From Mycolicibacterium sp. CH28 (GTDB lineage Bacteria; Actinomycetota; Actinomycetes; Mycobacteriales; Mycobacteriaceae), in NCBI RefSeq assembly GCF_004745805.1, contig NZ_SRLQ01000014.1, forward strand, positions 62,001-126,000: DNA of 64,000 nucleotides, read 5' to 3'. Below the pieces are notes generated by a model. The model was not told the DNA's origin and did not search any database. It was given only the letters and a program-made list of their open reading frames with translations. This document shows, piece after piece, positions 34,322 to 42,214 of this stretch. Both the position numbers and the translations under genes were made by a program. Positions within the stretch are counted from its first letter, which is position 1, and every line of letters begins with the position of its first letter.

Positions 34322-34615
34322 GTTCGGGTTGCCTTGAGCCGGGTTCGCCCCCATTCGGGAGCGTGCCGCCCAAGGTGTACGACCGGCGCCCACACGGGCG
34401 CGTCCGGTCCCATCCTCGGAGCGTGACGGATTTACTCCGCCCCTGCGAGGCTGCGTGAAGGCGACACGCCCGACCGCGGGGGCCGGTGCACCAGGACAGG
34501 TAAAGAGCGGCGGCGACAGCCAGCGCTGGGTGTTCGGCCAAAAGGCCGGGCATACGCAGCGCATGACCACCGTGTCCCCTTGCGGGGACCAAGCAGGAAT
34601 GAAGGTAGGAGAAGC
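34322..34615 (+). promoter_or_regulatory. Long untranslated leader of the S10 operon
   Basis: If transcription begins shortly after the -10 at 34316, the rpsJ message has a leader of roughly 290 bases. No convincing gene is seen in it; the open frames are ordinary high-GC chance frames. A short hairpin (TCCCC at 34575-34579 with GGGGA at 34584-34588) lies just ahead of the ribosome site AGGAGA. Long S10 leaders in other bacteria carry ribosomal-protein feedback sites, so regulation is possible but unproven here. Confidence 0.45.
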
Positions 34616-34921
34616 GTGGCGGGACAAAAGATCCGCATCAGGCTCAAGGCCTACGACCACGAGGCCATTGATGCCTCGGCGCGCAAGATCGTGGAGACGG
34701 TCACCCGTACCGGTGCGAGCGTTATTGGTCCGGTGCCGCTGCCGACGGAAAAGAATGTGTACTGCGTCATCCGCTCCCCGCACAAGTACAAAGACTCGCG
34801 GGAGCACTTCGAGATGCGCACACATAAGCGACTCATCGACATCCTCGACCCGACGCCGAAGACCGTTGACGCCTTGATGCGCATCGATCTGCCGGCCAGC
34901 GTCGACGTGAATATCCAGTAG
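34616..34921 (+). CDS. rpsJ: 30S ribosomal protein S10
   Basis: S10 (101 residues) is a 30S head protein that also acts in transcription antitermination with NusB. The sequence has the conserved IRIRLKAYDHEAIDASA start, the GPVPLPTEKNVYCVIRSPH loop and the HKRLIDILDPT segment. The GTG start at 34616 follows AGGAGA and gives the canonical MAGQKIRIRLKAYDH. It is the first gene of the S10 operon, with rplC following after 18 bases. Confidence 0.98.
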   Translation: MAGQKIRIRLKAYDHEAIDASARKIVETVTRTGASVIGPVPLPTEKNVYCVIRSPHKYKDSREHFEMRTHKRLIDILDPTPKTVDALMRIDLPASVDVNIQ

Positions 34922-34939
34922 TAGGGGAGTCGACGAATA

Positions 34940-35593
34940 ATGGCGAGAAAAGGCATTCTGGGCACCAAGCTGGGCATGACCCAGGTGTTCGACGAGAACA
35001 ACCGGGTTGTCCCGGTCACGGTCGTCAAGGCCGGACCCAACGTGGTGACCCGCATCCGCACGCCTGAGCGTGACGGCTACAGCGCAGTGCAGCTGGCCTA
35101 CGGCGAGATCAGCCCCCGCAAGGTGAACAAGCCGGTGTCCGGTCAGTTCGCCGCCGCCGGGGTCAACCCGCGCCGGCATCTGGCCGAGCTGCGTCTCGAT
35201 GACGAGGCCGCGGCTGCCGAGTACGAGGTCGGCCAGGAGCTGACGGCGGAGATCTTCGCCGACGGCACCTATGTCGACGTCACCGGCACATCCAAGGGCA
35301 AGGGCTTCGCCGGCACCATGAAGCGTCACGGCTTCAAGGGCCAGGGCGCCAGCCACGGTGCCCAGGCAGTGCACCGCCGGCCAGGCTCGATCGGTGGCTG
35401 CGCCACCCCGGGCCGCGTCTTCAAGGGCACGCGGATGTCGGGCCGGATGGGCAGTGACCGCGTCACCACGCAGAACCTGTTGGTCCACAAGGTCGACGCC
35501 GAAAACGGCGTGCTGCTGATCAAGGGCGCAGTCCCCGGGCGCACCGGTGGGCTCGTCGTGGTTCGCACGGCAGTCAAACGAGGTGAGAAGTGA
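34940..35593 (+). CDS. rplC: 50S ribosomal protein L3
   Basis: L3 (217 residues) binds near the peptidyl-transferase centre of 23S rRNA. Landmarks are KGILGTKLGMTQVFDENN at the N-terminus and the rRNA-contacting loop KGFAGTMKRHGFKGQGASHG, followed by RRPGSIGGCATPGRVFKG. It is second in the S10 operon. Its final TGA overlaps the GTG start of rplD (GTGA at 35590-35593), giving coupled translation. Confidence 0.98.
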   Translation: MARKGILGTKLGMTQVFDENNRVVPVTVVKAGPNVVTRIRTPERDGYSAVQLAYGEISPRKVNKPVSGQFAAAGVNPRRHLAELRLDDEAAAAEYEVGQELTAEIFADGTYVDVTGTSKGKGFAGTMKRHGFKGQGASHGAQAVHRRPGSIGGCATPGRVFKGTRMSGRMGSDRVTTQNLLVHKVDAENGVLLIKGAVPGRTGGLVVVRTAVKRGEK

Positions 35594-36243
35594 CTCTGAA
35601 GATTGACGTCCATACTCCGGGCGGCAAGAAGGACGGGAGCATCGAGCTTCCCGCCGAGCTGTTCGACGTGGAACCCAACATCGCGCTGATGCACCAGGTG
35701 GTCAACGCGCAGCTGGCGGCCAAGCGTCAAGGCACCCACGCGACCAAGACTCGCGCCCAGGTGTCCGGCGGCGGCAAGAAGCCCTACCGGCAGAAGGGAA
35801 CCGGTCGTGCCCGTCAGGGTTCGACCCGCGCCCCGCAGTTCACCGGTGGTGGCGTCGTGCACGGCCCGCAGCCGCGCGACTACAGCCAGCGCACCCCGAA
35901 GAAGATGATCGCCGCCGCGCTGCGCGGCGCGTTGTCGGACCGGGCGCGCAACGAGCGGATCCACGCGGTGACCGAGCTGGTGAGCGGGCAGACCCCGTCG
36001 ACCAAGAGCGCCAAGGCGTTCCTGGCGACGCTGACCGAGAACTCCAAGGTGCTGATCGTCATCGGTCGCAGCGACGAGGTCGGCACCAAGAGCGTGCGCA
36101 ACCTTCCCGGTGTGCACGTGATCTCGCCGGATCAGCTCAACACCTACGACGTGCTCAACGCCGACGACATTGTGTTCAGCGTGGAAGCGCTGGACGCCTA
36201 CATCGGCTCCAACACCAAGCAGGAGCAGGAGGTTTCGGCCTGA
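35590..36243 (+). CDS. rplD: 50S ribosomal protein L4
   Basis: L4 (217 residues) lines the nascent-peptide tunnel and, in some bacteria, represses its own operon. The tunnel loop is seen as SGGGKKPYRQKGTGRARQGS, followed by RAPQFTGGGVVHGP. The C-terminal globular part ends at EALDAYIG plus a short Gln/Glu tail. It has a GTG start overlapping rplC, and its TGA shares a base with the rplW ATG. Confidence 0.98.
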   Translation: MTLKIDVHTPGGKKDGSIELPAELFDVEPNIALMHQVVNAQLAAKRQGTHATKTRAQVSGGGKKPYRQKGTGRARQGSTRAPQFTGGGVVHGPQPRDYSQRTPKKMIAAALRGALSDRARNERIHAVTELVSGQTPSTKSAKAFLATLTENSKVLIVIGRSDEVGTKSVRNLPGVHVISPDQLNTYDVLNADDIVFSVEALDAYIGSNTKQEQEVSA

Positions 36244-36545
36244 TGGTGAACATCACTGACCCCCGCGACATCATCCTGGCGCCGGTCATCTCCGAGAAGT
36301 CCTACGGGCTGATCGAGGACAACGTCTACACGTTCATCGTTCGCCCCGATTCGAACAAGACCCAGATCAAGATCGCTATCGAGAAGATCTTCAAGGTCAA
36401 GGTCGACTCGGTGAACACCGCTAACCGGCAGGGCAAGCGCAAGCGCACCCGCGCCGGATACGGCACGCGTAAGAGCACCAAGCGCGCGATCGTGACCCTG
36501 GCCCCCGGCAGCAAGCCGATCGACCTCTTCGGAGCACCGGCCTAA
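36243..36545 (+). CDS. rplW: 50S ribosomal protein L23
   Basis: L23 (100 residues) sits at the tunnel exit and docks trigger factor and SRP. The conserved segments DIILAPVISEKSYGLIEDN and YTFIVRPDSNKTQIKIAIEK are present, with the usual basic loop GKRKRTRAGYGTR. The start codon overlaps the rplD stop (TGATG). Its length matches actinobacterial L23. Confidence 0.98.
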   Translation: MVNITDPRDIILAPVISEKSYGLIEDNVYTFIVRPDSNKTQIKIAIEKIFKVKVDSVNTANRQGKRKRTRAGYGTRKSTKRAIVTLAPGSKPIDLFGAPA

Positions 36546-36575
36546 AGCCGGCAACGAAAGAACTCAGGAAAAGAT

Positions 36576-37412
36576 ATGGGAATTCGCAAGTACAAGCCGA
36601 CGACCCCCGGTCGCCGCGGTGCCAGCGTCTCCGATTTCGCCGAGATCACTCGCTCGACTCCGGAGAAGTCGCTGATCCGTCCGCTGCACAGCACGGGTGG
36701 ACGCAACGCGCATGGCCGAATCACCACCCGGCACAAGGGTGGCGGGCACAAGCGCGCCTACCGGGTGATCGACTTTCGGCGTAACGACAAAGACGGCGTC
36801 AACGCCAAGGTCGCGCACATCGAGTACGACCCCAACCGCACGGCGAACATCGCACTGTTGCACTTCCTGGACGGCGAGAAGCGCTACATCATTGCGCCGC
36901 AGGGTCTTTCGCAGGGCGACATCGTGGAGTCGGGCGCCAACGCCGACATCAAGCCCGGTAACAACCTGCCGCTGCGCAACATCCCGGCCGGTACCGTGAT
37001 CCACGCCGTTGAGCTGCGTCCCGGTGGCGGTGCCAAGCTGGCCCGCTCGGCCGGCTCGAGCATCCAGCTGCTGGGCAAGGAAGGCGCCTACGCCTCCCTG
37101 CGTATGCCCTCGGGTGAAATCCGCCGCGTCGACGTGCGCTGCCGCGCCACCGTCGGTGAGGTCGGCAACGCCGAGCAGGCCAACATCAACTGGGGCAAAG
37201 CGGGCCGCATGCGGTGGAAGGGCAAGCGCCCGACCGTCCGTGGTGTGGTGATGAACCCGGTCGACCACCCGCATGGTGGCGGCGAGGGCAAGACCTCCGG
37301 TGGTCGCCACCCGGTCAGCCCCTGGGGTAAGCCTGAGGGCCGTACCCGCAAGCCAAACAAGCCGAGCGACAAGCTCATCGTCCGTCGCCGGCGCACCGGC
37401 AAGAAGCGCTAG
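36576..37412 (+). CDS. rplB: 50S ribosomal protein L2
   Basis: L2 (278 residues) is essential for subunit association and peptidyl transfer. It starts MGIRKYKPTTPGRRGASVSD and ends with the strongly conserved VDHPHGGGEGKTSGGRHPVS block, containing the histidine region implicated at the active centre. ATG 36576 is preceded by AGGAAAAG. It is followed 12 bases later by rpsS. Confidence 0.98.
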   Translation: MGIRKYKPTTPGRRGASVSDFAEITRSTPEKSLIRPLHSTGGRNAHGRITTRHKGGGHKRAYRVIDFRRNDKDGVNAKVAHIEYDPNRTANIALLHFLDGEKRYIIAPQGLSQGDIVESGANADIKPGNNLPLRNIPAGTVIHAVELRPGGGAKLARSAGSSIQLLGKEGAYASLRMPSGEIRRVDVRCRATVGEVGNAEQANINWGKAGRMRWKGKRPTVRGVVMNPVDHPHGGGEGKTSGGRHPVSPWGKPEGRTRKPNKPSDKLIVRRRRTGKKR

Positions 37413-37424
37413 GAGTAGATAGCG

Positions 37425-37706
37425 ATGCCACGCAGCCTGAAAAAGGGTCCGTTCGTCGACGACCATCTGCTCAAGAAGGTCGACGTCCAGAACGAGAAGA
37501 GCACCAAGCAGGTCATCAAGACCTGGTCGCGTCGTTCGACCATCATCCCGGACTTCATCGGTCACACCTTCGCCGTCCACGACGGTCGCAAGCATGTGCC
37601 GGTGTTCGTCACCGAGGCGATGGTCGGCCACAAGTTGGGCGAGTTCGCACCGACGCGCACATTCAAGGGTCACATCAAGGACGACCGGAAGAGTAAGCGG
37701 CGATGA
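37425..37706 (+). CDS. rpsS: 30S ribosomal protein S19
   Basis: S19 (93 residues) forms a complex with S13 in the 30S head and contacts 16S rRNA. Conserved blocks include MPRSLKKGPFVDDHLLKKVD, TWSRRSTIIPDFIGHTFAVH and the ending FAPTRTFKGH. The TGA overlaps the rplV ATG by four bases. Confidence 0.98.
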   Translation: MPRSLKKGPFVDDHLLKKVDVQNEKSTKQVIKTWSRRSTIIPDFIGHTFAVHDGRKHVPVFVTEAMVGHKLGEFAPTRTFKGHIKDDRKSKRR

Positions 37707-38205
37707 CGACGACTGAATTTCCTTCCGCCACTGCTGTTGCGAAATATGTGGGGATCTCGGCCAGCAAGGCGCGCCGAGTGATCAACCTGGTTCGCGGCAA
37801 GTCGGTAGAAGAGGCGCTGGACATCCTGCGCTGGGCGCCCCAGCAGGCGAGCGAGCCGGTCGCCAAGGTGATCGCCTCGGCCGCCGCCAATGCGCAGAAC
37901 AACAACGGCCTTGACCCGGCGACCCTGGTGGTCGCCACCGTCATGGCCGACGAGGGCCCGACCGCCAAGCGCATCCGGCCACGCGCGCAGGGTCGTGCGT
38001 ACCGGATCCGCAAGCGCACCAGCCACATCACCGTGGTCGTTGAGAGCCGTCCGGCTCGTAACGAGCGTGCATCGGCCTCGGCCAGTGCCGCTCGCTCGCG
38101 GCGCGCCCAGGGCAGCAAGGCCGCTTCGGGCAGCGTGAAGAAGGCGGCCACGAAGGCTCCGGCCGCCAAGAAGACGGCCGACCAGACGAAGGAGGGCTCG
38201 GAGTA

Positions 38206-38206
<1 letters not shown>
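37703..38206 (+). CDS. rplV: 50S ribosomal protein L22 with C-terminal extension
   Basis: L22 lines the nascent-chain tunnel, and its loop is a site of macrolide-resistance mutations. The conserved core (residues 1-115) includes YVGISASKARRVINLVRGKS, the loop AQGRAYRIRKRTSHITVVV and the central helix. A further 50-odd residues rich in Ala, Lys and Ser (for example VKKAATKAPAAKKTADQTKE) make it 167 residues, longer than the roughly 110 of E. coli; such extensions are normal in mycobacteria. The stop shares a base with the rpsC GTG. Confidence 0.97.
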
Positions 38207-39051
<845 letters not shown>

Positions 39052-39054
39052 ATC

Positions 39055-39471
39055 ATGCTTATTCCCCGCAAAGTCAAGCACCGCAAGCAACACCACCCCA
39101 AGCAGCGTGGTATTGCCAGCGGCGGCACGTCGGTGACGTTCGGCGACTACGGCATCCAGGCACTGGAGCACGCTTACGTCACCAACCGGCAGATCGAGTC
39201 CGCTCGTATCGCCATCAACCGGCACATCAAGCGTGGCGGCAAGGTGTGGATCAACATCTTCCCGGACCGTCCGCTGACCAAGAAGCCGGCTGAAACCCGC
39301 ATGGGATCCGGTAAAGGCAGCCCCGAGTGGTGGGTGTCGAACGTCAAGCCGGGCCGCGTGCTGTTCGAGTTGAGTTACCCCGATGAGAAGATCGCCCGGG
39401 AAGCACTGACCCGCGCGATCCACAAGCTGCCGATCAAGGCACGCATCGTGACCCGAGAGGAGCAGTTCTGA
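39055..39471 (+). CDS. rplP: 50S ribosomal protein L16
   Basis: L16 (138 residues) helps position tRNA in the A and P sites. It starts MLIPRKVKHRKQHHPKQRGI. It contains the ARIAINRHIKRGGKVWINIF-type block (here ESARIAINRHIKRGGKVWIN) and the RMGSGKGSPEWWV motif around the conserved Gly-Lys-Gly. It follows rpsC after three bases, and its TGA shares a base with the rpmC ATG. Confidence 0.98.
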   Translation: MLIPRKVKHRKQHHPKQRGIASGGTSVTFGDYGIQALEHAYVTNRQIESARIAINRHIKRGGKVWINIFPDRPLTKKPAETRMGSGKGSPEWWVSNVKPGRVLFELSYPDEKIAREALTRAIHKLPIKARIVTREEQF

Positions 39472-39704
39472 TGGCCGTGGGCGTCAGCGCCGGCGAACTG
39501 CGCGAACTGACCGACGACGAGTTGGCCGACAAGCTGCGTGAGTCGAAGGAAGAGCTGTTCAACCTGCGCTTCCAGATGGCCACCGGGCAGCTGGACAACA
39601 ACCGCCGACTGCGCACCGTGCGTCAAGAGATTGCGCGCATCTACACGGTGCTGCGTGAACGTGAACTGGGTCTGGCCTCCGGACCCGCTGGTGAGGAATC
39701 GTGA
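39471..39704 (+). CDS. rpmC: 50S ribosomal protein L29
   Basis: L29 (77 residues) is the small helical protein near the tunnel exit. The L29 signature LRELTDDELADKLRESKEEL is followed by FNLRFQMATGQLDNNRRL and the final VRQEIARIYTVLRERE helix. It overlaps rpsQ at its stop codon. Confidence 0.97.
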   Translation: MAVGVSAGELRELTDDELADKLRESKEELFNLRFQMATGQLDNNRRLRTVRQEIARIYTVLRERELGLASGPAGEES

Positions 39705-40000
39705 TGGCAGAAACTAAGGGCCCCAGCTACACCCCGCGTACGGAGACGCCCCGCAACCGTCGTAAGACGGCGATCGGCTACGTCGTGAGCGACAAGATGG
39801 AGAAGACCATCGTCGTCGAGCTCGAGTCGCGTGTGCAGCACCCGAAGTACGGCAAGATCATCCGTACGACCAAGAAGGTCAAGGCACATGACGAGGACGG
39901 TGTCGCCGGTGTCGGCGACCGGGTCTCGTTGATGGAGACCCGACCGCTGTCGGCCACCAAGCGCTGGCGGCTCGTCGACGTCCTCGAGAAAGCCAAGTAG
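39701..40000 (+). CDS. rpsQ: 30S ribosomal protein S17
   Basis: S17 (99 residues, or 98 from ATG 39704) is a primary 16S rRNA binder. Core motifs are IGYVVSDKMEKTIVVELE, HPKYGKIIRTTKKVKAHDED and the closing GDRVSLMETRPLSATKRW. M. tuberculosis S17 has a longer N-terminal extension than the one seen here. It is the last gene before the S10 terminator; in most bacteria rplN would follow directly, but here rplN is 19 kb away. Confidence 0.97.
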   Translation: MMAETKGPSYTPRTETPRNRRKTAIGYVVSDKMEKTIVVELESRVQHPKYGKIIRTTKKVKAHDEDGVAGVGDRVSLMETRPLSATKRWRLVDVLEKAK

Positions 40001-40014
40001 CTTCCGAAGCATCT

Positions 40015-40050
40015 AAAACCTACCGCCGGCATTGTCCGGCGGTAGGTTTT
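40015..40050 (+). terminator. Strong terminator after rpsQ (bidirectional form)
   Basis: A perfect 15-bp inverted repeat (AAAACCTACCGCCGG at 40015-40029 and CCGGCGGTAGGTTTT at 40036-40050) surrounds a six-base loop. It has A-run and T-run flanks, so it can terminate in either direction. It begins 15 bases after the rpsQ stop and formally closes the S10 operon. Confidence 0.93.
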
Positions 40051-40115
40051 AATTGCGCTGACGTAGATTTCTGGTTCGCGGATGTCAGGAGATCGAACTG
40101 CCTACGATTCGTGCG

Positions 40116-42131
40116 ATGCGGTGGTCAGCAATACGTCGGCTCGGGGCGGCAGCAGGCGTTGTTGCCACATTGCTGTGGACGGCACCATGCGCGTTCGCTG
40201 AGCCCGATCGTCCGCCCGCCGACATCGGGGGCGCGGTCCTCACCGCCCCGACCTTGTCGTTCACCGACCTGGGTGCGAACAGCACCGTCTCCTTCTACGG
40301 CGGCACGAGTTCGGCTGAGGTCTCGTTTCCGGTACCCGCTGGTTTGACCCCGACGGCGCTGAACGTCACCCTCGACCTGCCGTTCAACATCCGCTCCGGG
40401 CAGGTCACCGCGAGCCAGGGTGACGTTCTGGTCAGCAAACAGGGATTGCCGGTGGTTGACCTCGCGCCGCTGGTCATTCCGCTGTCCGGAGTCCGGGTCG
40501 TCGGTGATGTAGCCACGGTCACACTGACCCTCGCGGCCCGGCCGGACGACGGCTATTGCCTGGACCGGCTCAATCCGATCAACCTGATCAACGGCTCGGT
40601 CACCTTCGCCGGCGCCGAGATCCCGCCGACCACCGTGGCGGACTTCCTGCCCCCTCTGCTGCGCAAGCTCACCATCGGCGTGCCGGCCAGCCCGTCACGG
40701 GCAGAGTCCGACGCTGCTGTGCAGCTCGCCGCGGCGCTGGTGAAGCGCTACGGCAGCCAGCTCAACGACATCGCGGTCGTCTCGCTTCCTGACGGTGCAA
40801 CGGGGATTCCCCTCCCCGGTGCACCGTTGGAACGCCAGGTCGTCATCAAAGAAGGCCCGGATGAAGCCGTCGCGCTGTCCGGCACGGTGGGCGTTCCGCA
40901 GCTGGTGATATCCGGGCCTGCGAACAAGCTCACCAATGAGACCCGGCTTCTCACCGATGGCGCGTTGAACCTGGCGGCGGCACCGCGCGTGGTTCCCGAC
41001 AATCTGGGCTCGGCTCGGTTGCTTCGGCTGCCGGGTGACCAGACGACGGTGGCGCAGTTGGGCCGGACGAATCTGACTTCCACCGCGGAATCTCCCCAGG
41101 TGAACATCGGGCTCGACCAGACCCGGTTCGGGCGCCCGGTGCAGGGGATCCGCGTGCACTTGGCGGGCACCTACACGCCGCTTCCAAGCACCTACGGCTC
41201 GCAGGTCACCGCCTCCGTCAACGGTGAGGTCATCGATTCCTGGCCCACCGATGCGGCCGGTTCCATCGACCGCTGGGTCGACGTACCCGACCGGTTGTTG
41301 GCCCGCTACACCGAGCTGCAGGTGGCGGTGAACACCACCGGCGACCGCGGCGGCTGCGACGACTACCGCCCGATGACGCTAACCATCGCAGGCAGCAGCG
41401 TCGTGCAGAGCAGCCCGGCCGTTCCGCCCATTCCGCCCGGCTTCGGCTCGCTGCCGCAGGCGCTGATGCCCACCATTCAGGTCGGTATCGGCAAGGACGC
41501 GTTCACCGACACCGTGCGCGCCAGCCAGATTGTCGTCGGCCTGCAACGCCTCAGTGCCCTTCCGCTGCGTACGGCGGTGACCTCGTTGGATCAAGCCCTT
41601 GCCAGCCAGGACCCGGCCGTCTTGATCAGCGCCGACGGGTGGACCGACAGCTCCATCACCTTGCCGGTCAGCGCCAATGCCGGCCGCATCACGCTGGCCG
41701 GCCAGGGTCCCGACGACGAGACCAGCCTCACCCTCGACCCGGGCGTGCGGTTCGGGTCGCTGCAGACGGTGTTCGACGGACATCGCTCCCTGCTCATCGC
41801 GACGTCGAATGGCGCCCCGGGTGAGCTCGACGGGCTGTTGCGGTGGCTGAACGCGGACCGCTCTCGGTGGTCACAGTTGCGCGGCAGCGCCATCGTGGCC
41901 ATCGCCGGGCGCACGCCCGCGATGGTGGCGGGTCGCACCCCGGTCAGCGTCTACGGTCCGGACGCGCCGGCACCCCAGGCCAGCGCGACGGCATCAGGTC
42001 GCTACCGCTACGACTCCGCCTGGTGGGTCGCAGCGGCGGTGGTCGGCGTGGCGGCCGCGGGGGTCGGCGCAATCGTCATCAGTGCCCGGCGCTCACCGGA
42101 CGCCAGCTCCAACCATCGCCGGGGCAGCTGA
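40116..42131 (+). CDS. Secreted, C-terminally anchored protein resembling cellulose synthase subunit BcsB
   Basis: The 671-residue protein has a cleavable signal peptide (basic start, hydrophobic core, AFA before EPDRPP near residue 29) and one C-terminal transmembrane segment (about residues 632-655) followed by a basic tail. The long extracytoplasmic part shows repeated beta-sandwich sequence (LNVTLDLPFNIRSGQVTAS, VGDVATVTLTLAARPDD). It also has paired cysteines (DDGYCLDRLNP, RGGCDDYRP), a layout like BcsB, the membrane-anchored cellulose synthase partner. No synthase gene lies nearby. The family call is tentative. It follows the S10 terminator and precedes the sulfatase gene. Confidence 0.65.
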   Translation: MRWSAIRRLGAAAGVVATLLWTAPCAFAEPDRPPADIGGAVLTAPTLSFTDLGANSTVSFYGGTSSAEVSFPVPAGLTPTALNVTLDLPFNIRSGQVTASQGDVLVSKQGLPVVDLAPLVIPLSGVRVVGDVATVTLTLAARPDDGYCLDRLNPINLINGSVTFAGAEIPPTTVADFLPPLLRKLTIGVPASPSRAESDAAVQLAAALVKRYGSQLNDIAVVSLPDGATGIPLPGAPLERQVVIKEGPDEAVALSGTVGVPQLVISGPANKLTNETRLLTDGALNLAAAPRVVPDNLGSARLLRLPGDQTTVAQLGRTNLTSTAESPQVNIGLDQTRFGRPVQGIRVHLAGTYTPLPSTYGSQVTASVNGEVIDSWPTDAAGSIDRWVDVPDRLLARYTELQVAVNTTGDRGGCDDYRPMTLTIAGSSVVQSSPAVPPIPPGFGSLPQALMPTIQVGIGKDAFTDTVRASQIVVGLQRLSALPLRTAVTSLDQALASQDPAVLISADGWTDSSITLPVSANAGRITLAGQGPDDETSLTLDPGVRFGSLQTVFDGHRSLLIATSNGAPGELDGLLRWLNADRSRWSQLRGSAIVAIAGRTPAMVAGRTPVSVYGPDAPAPQASATASGRYRYDSAWWVAAAVVGVAAAGVGAIVISARRSPDASSNHRRGS

Positions 42132-42214
42132 GCCGTCGTCGTCCGGCGCTCGACACAGCTGATTCTTAGCTGGTACACGTAATGTCCGGTCGACTCGACG
42201 ATTGGGGAGAGCGT

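Noticed and set aside
34189..34458. Small plus-strand frame in the rpsJ leader
   Set aside because: It overlaps the predicted promoter, lacks a ribosome site and has no recognisable sequence.
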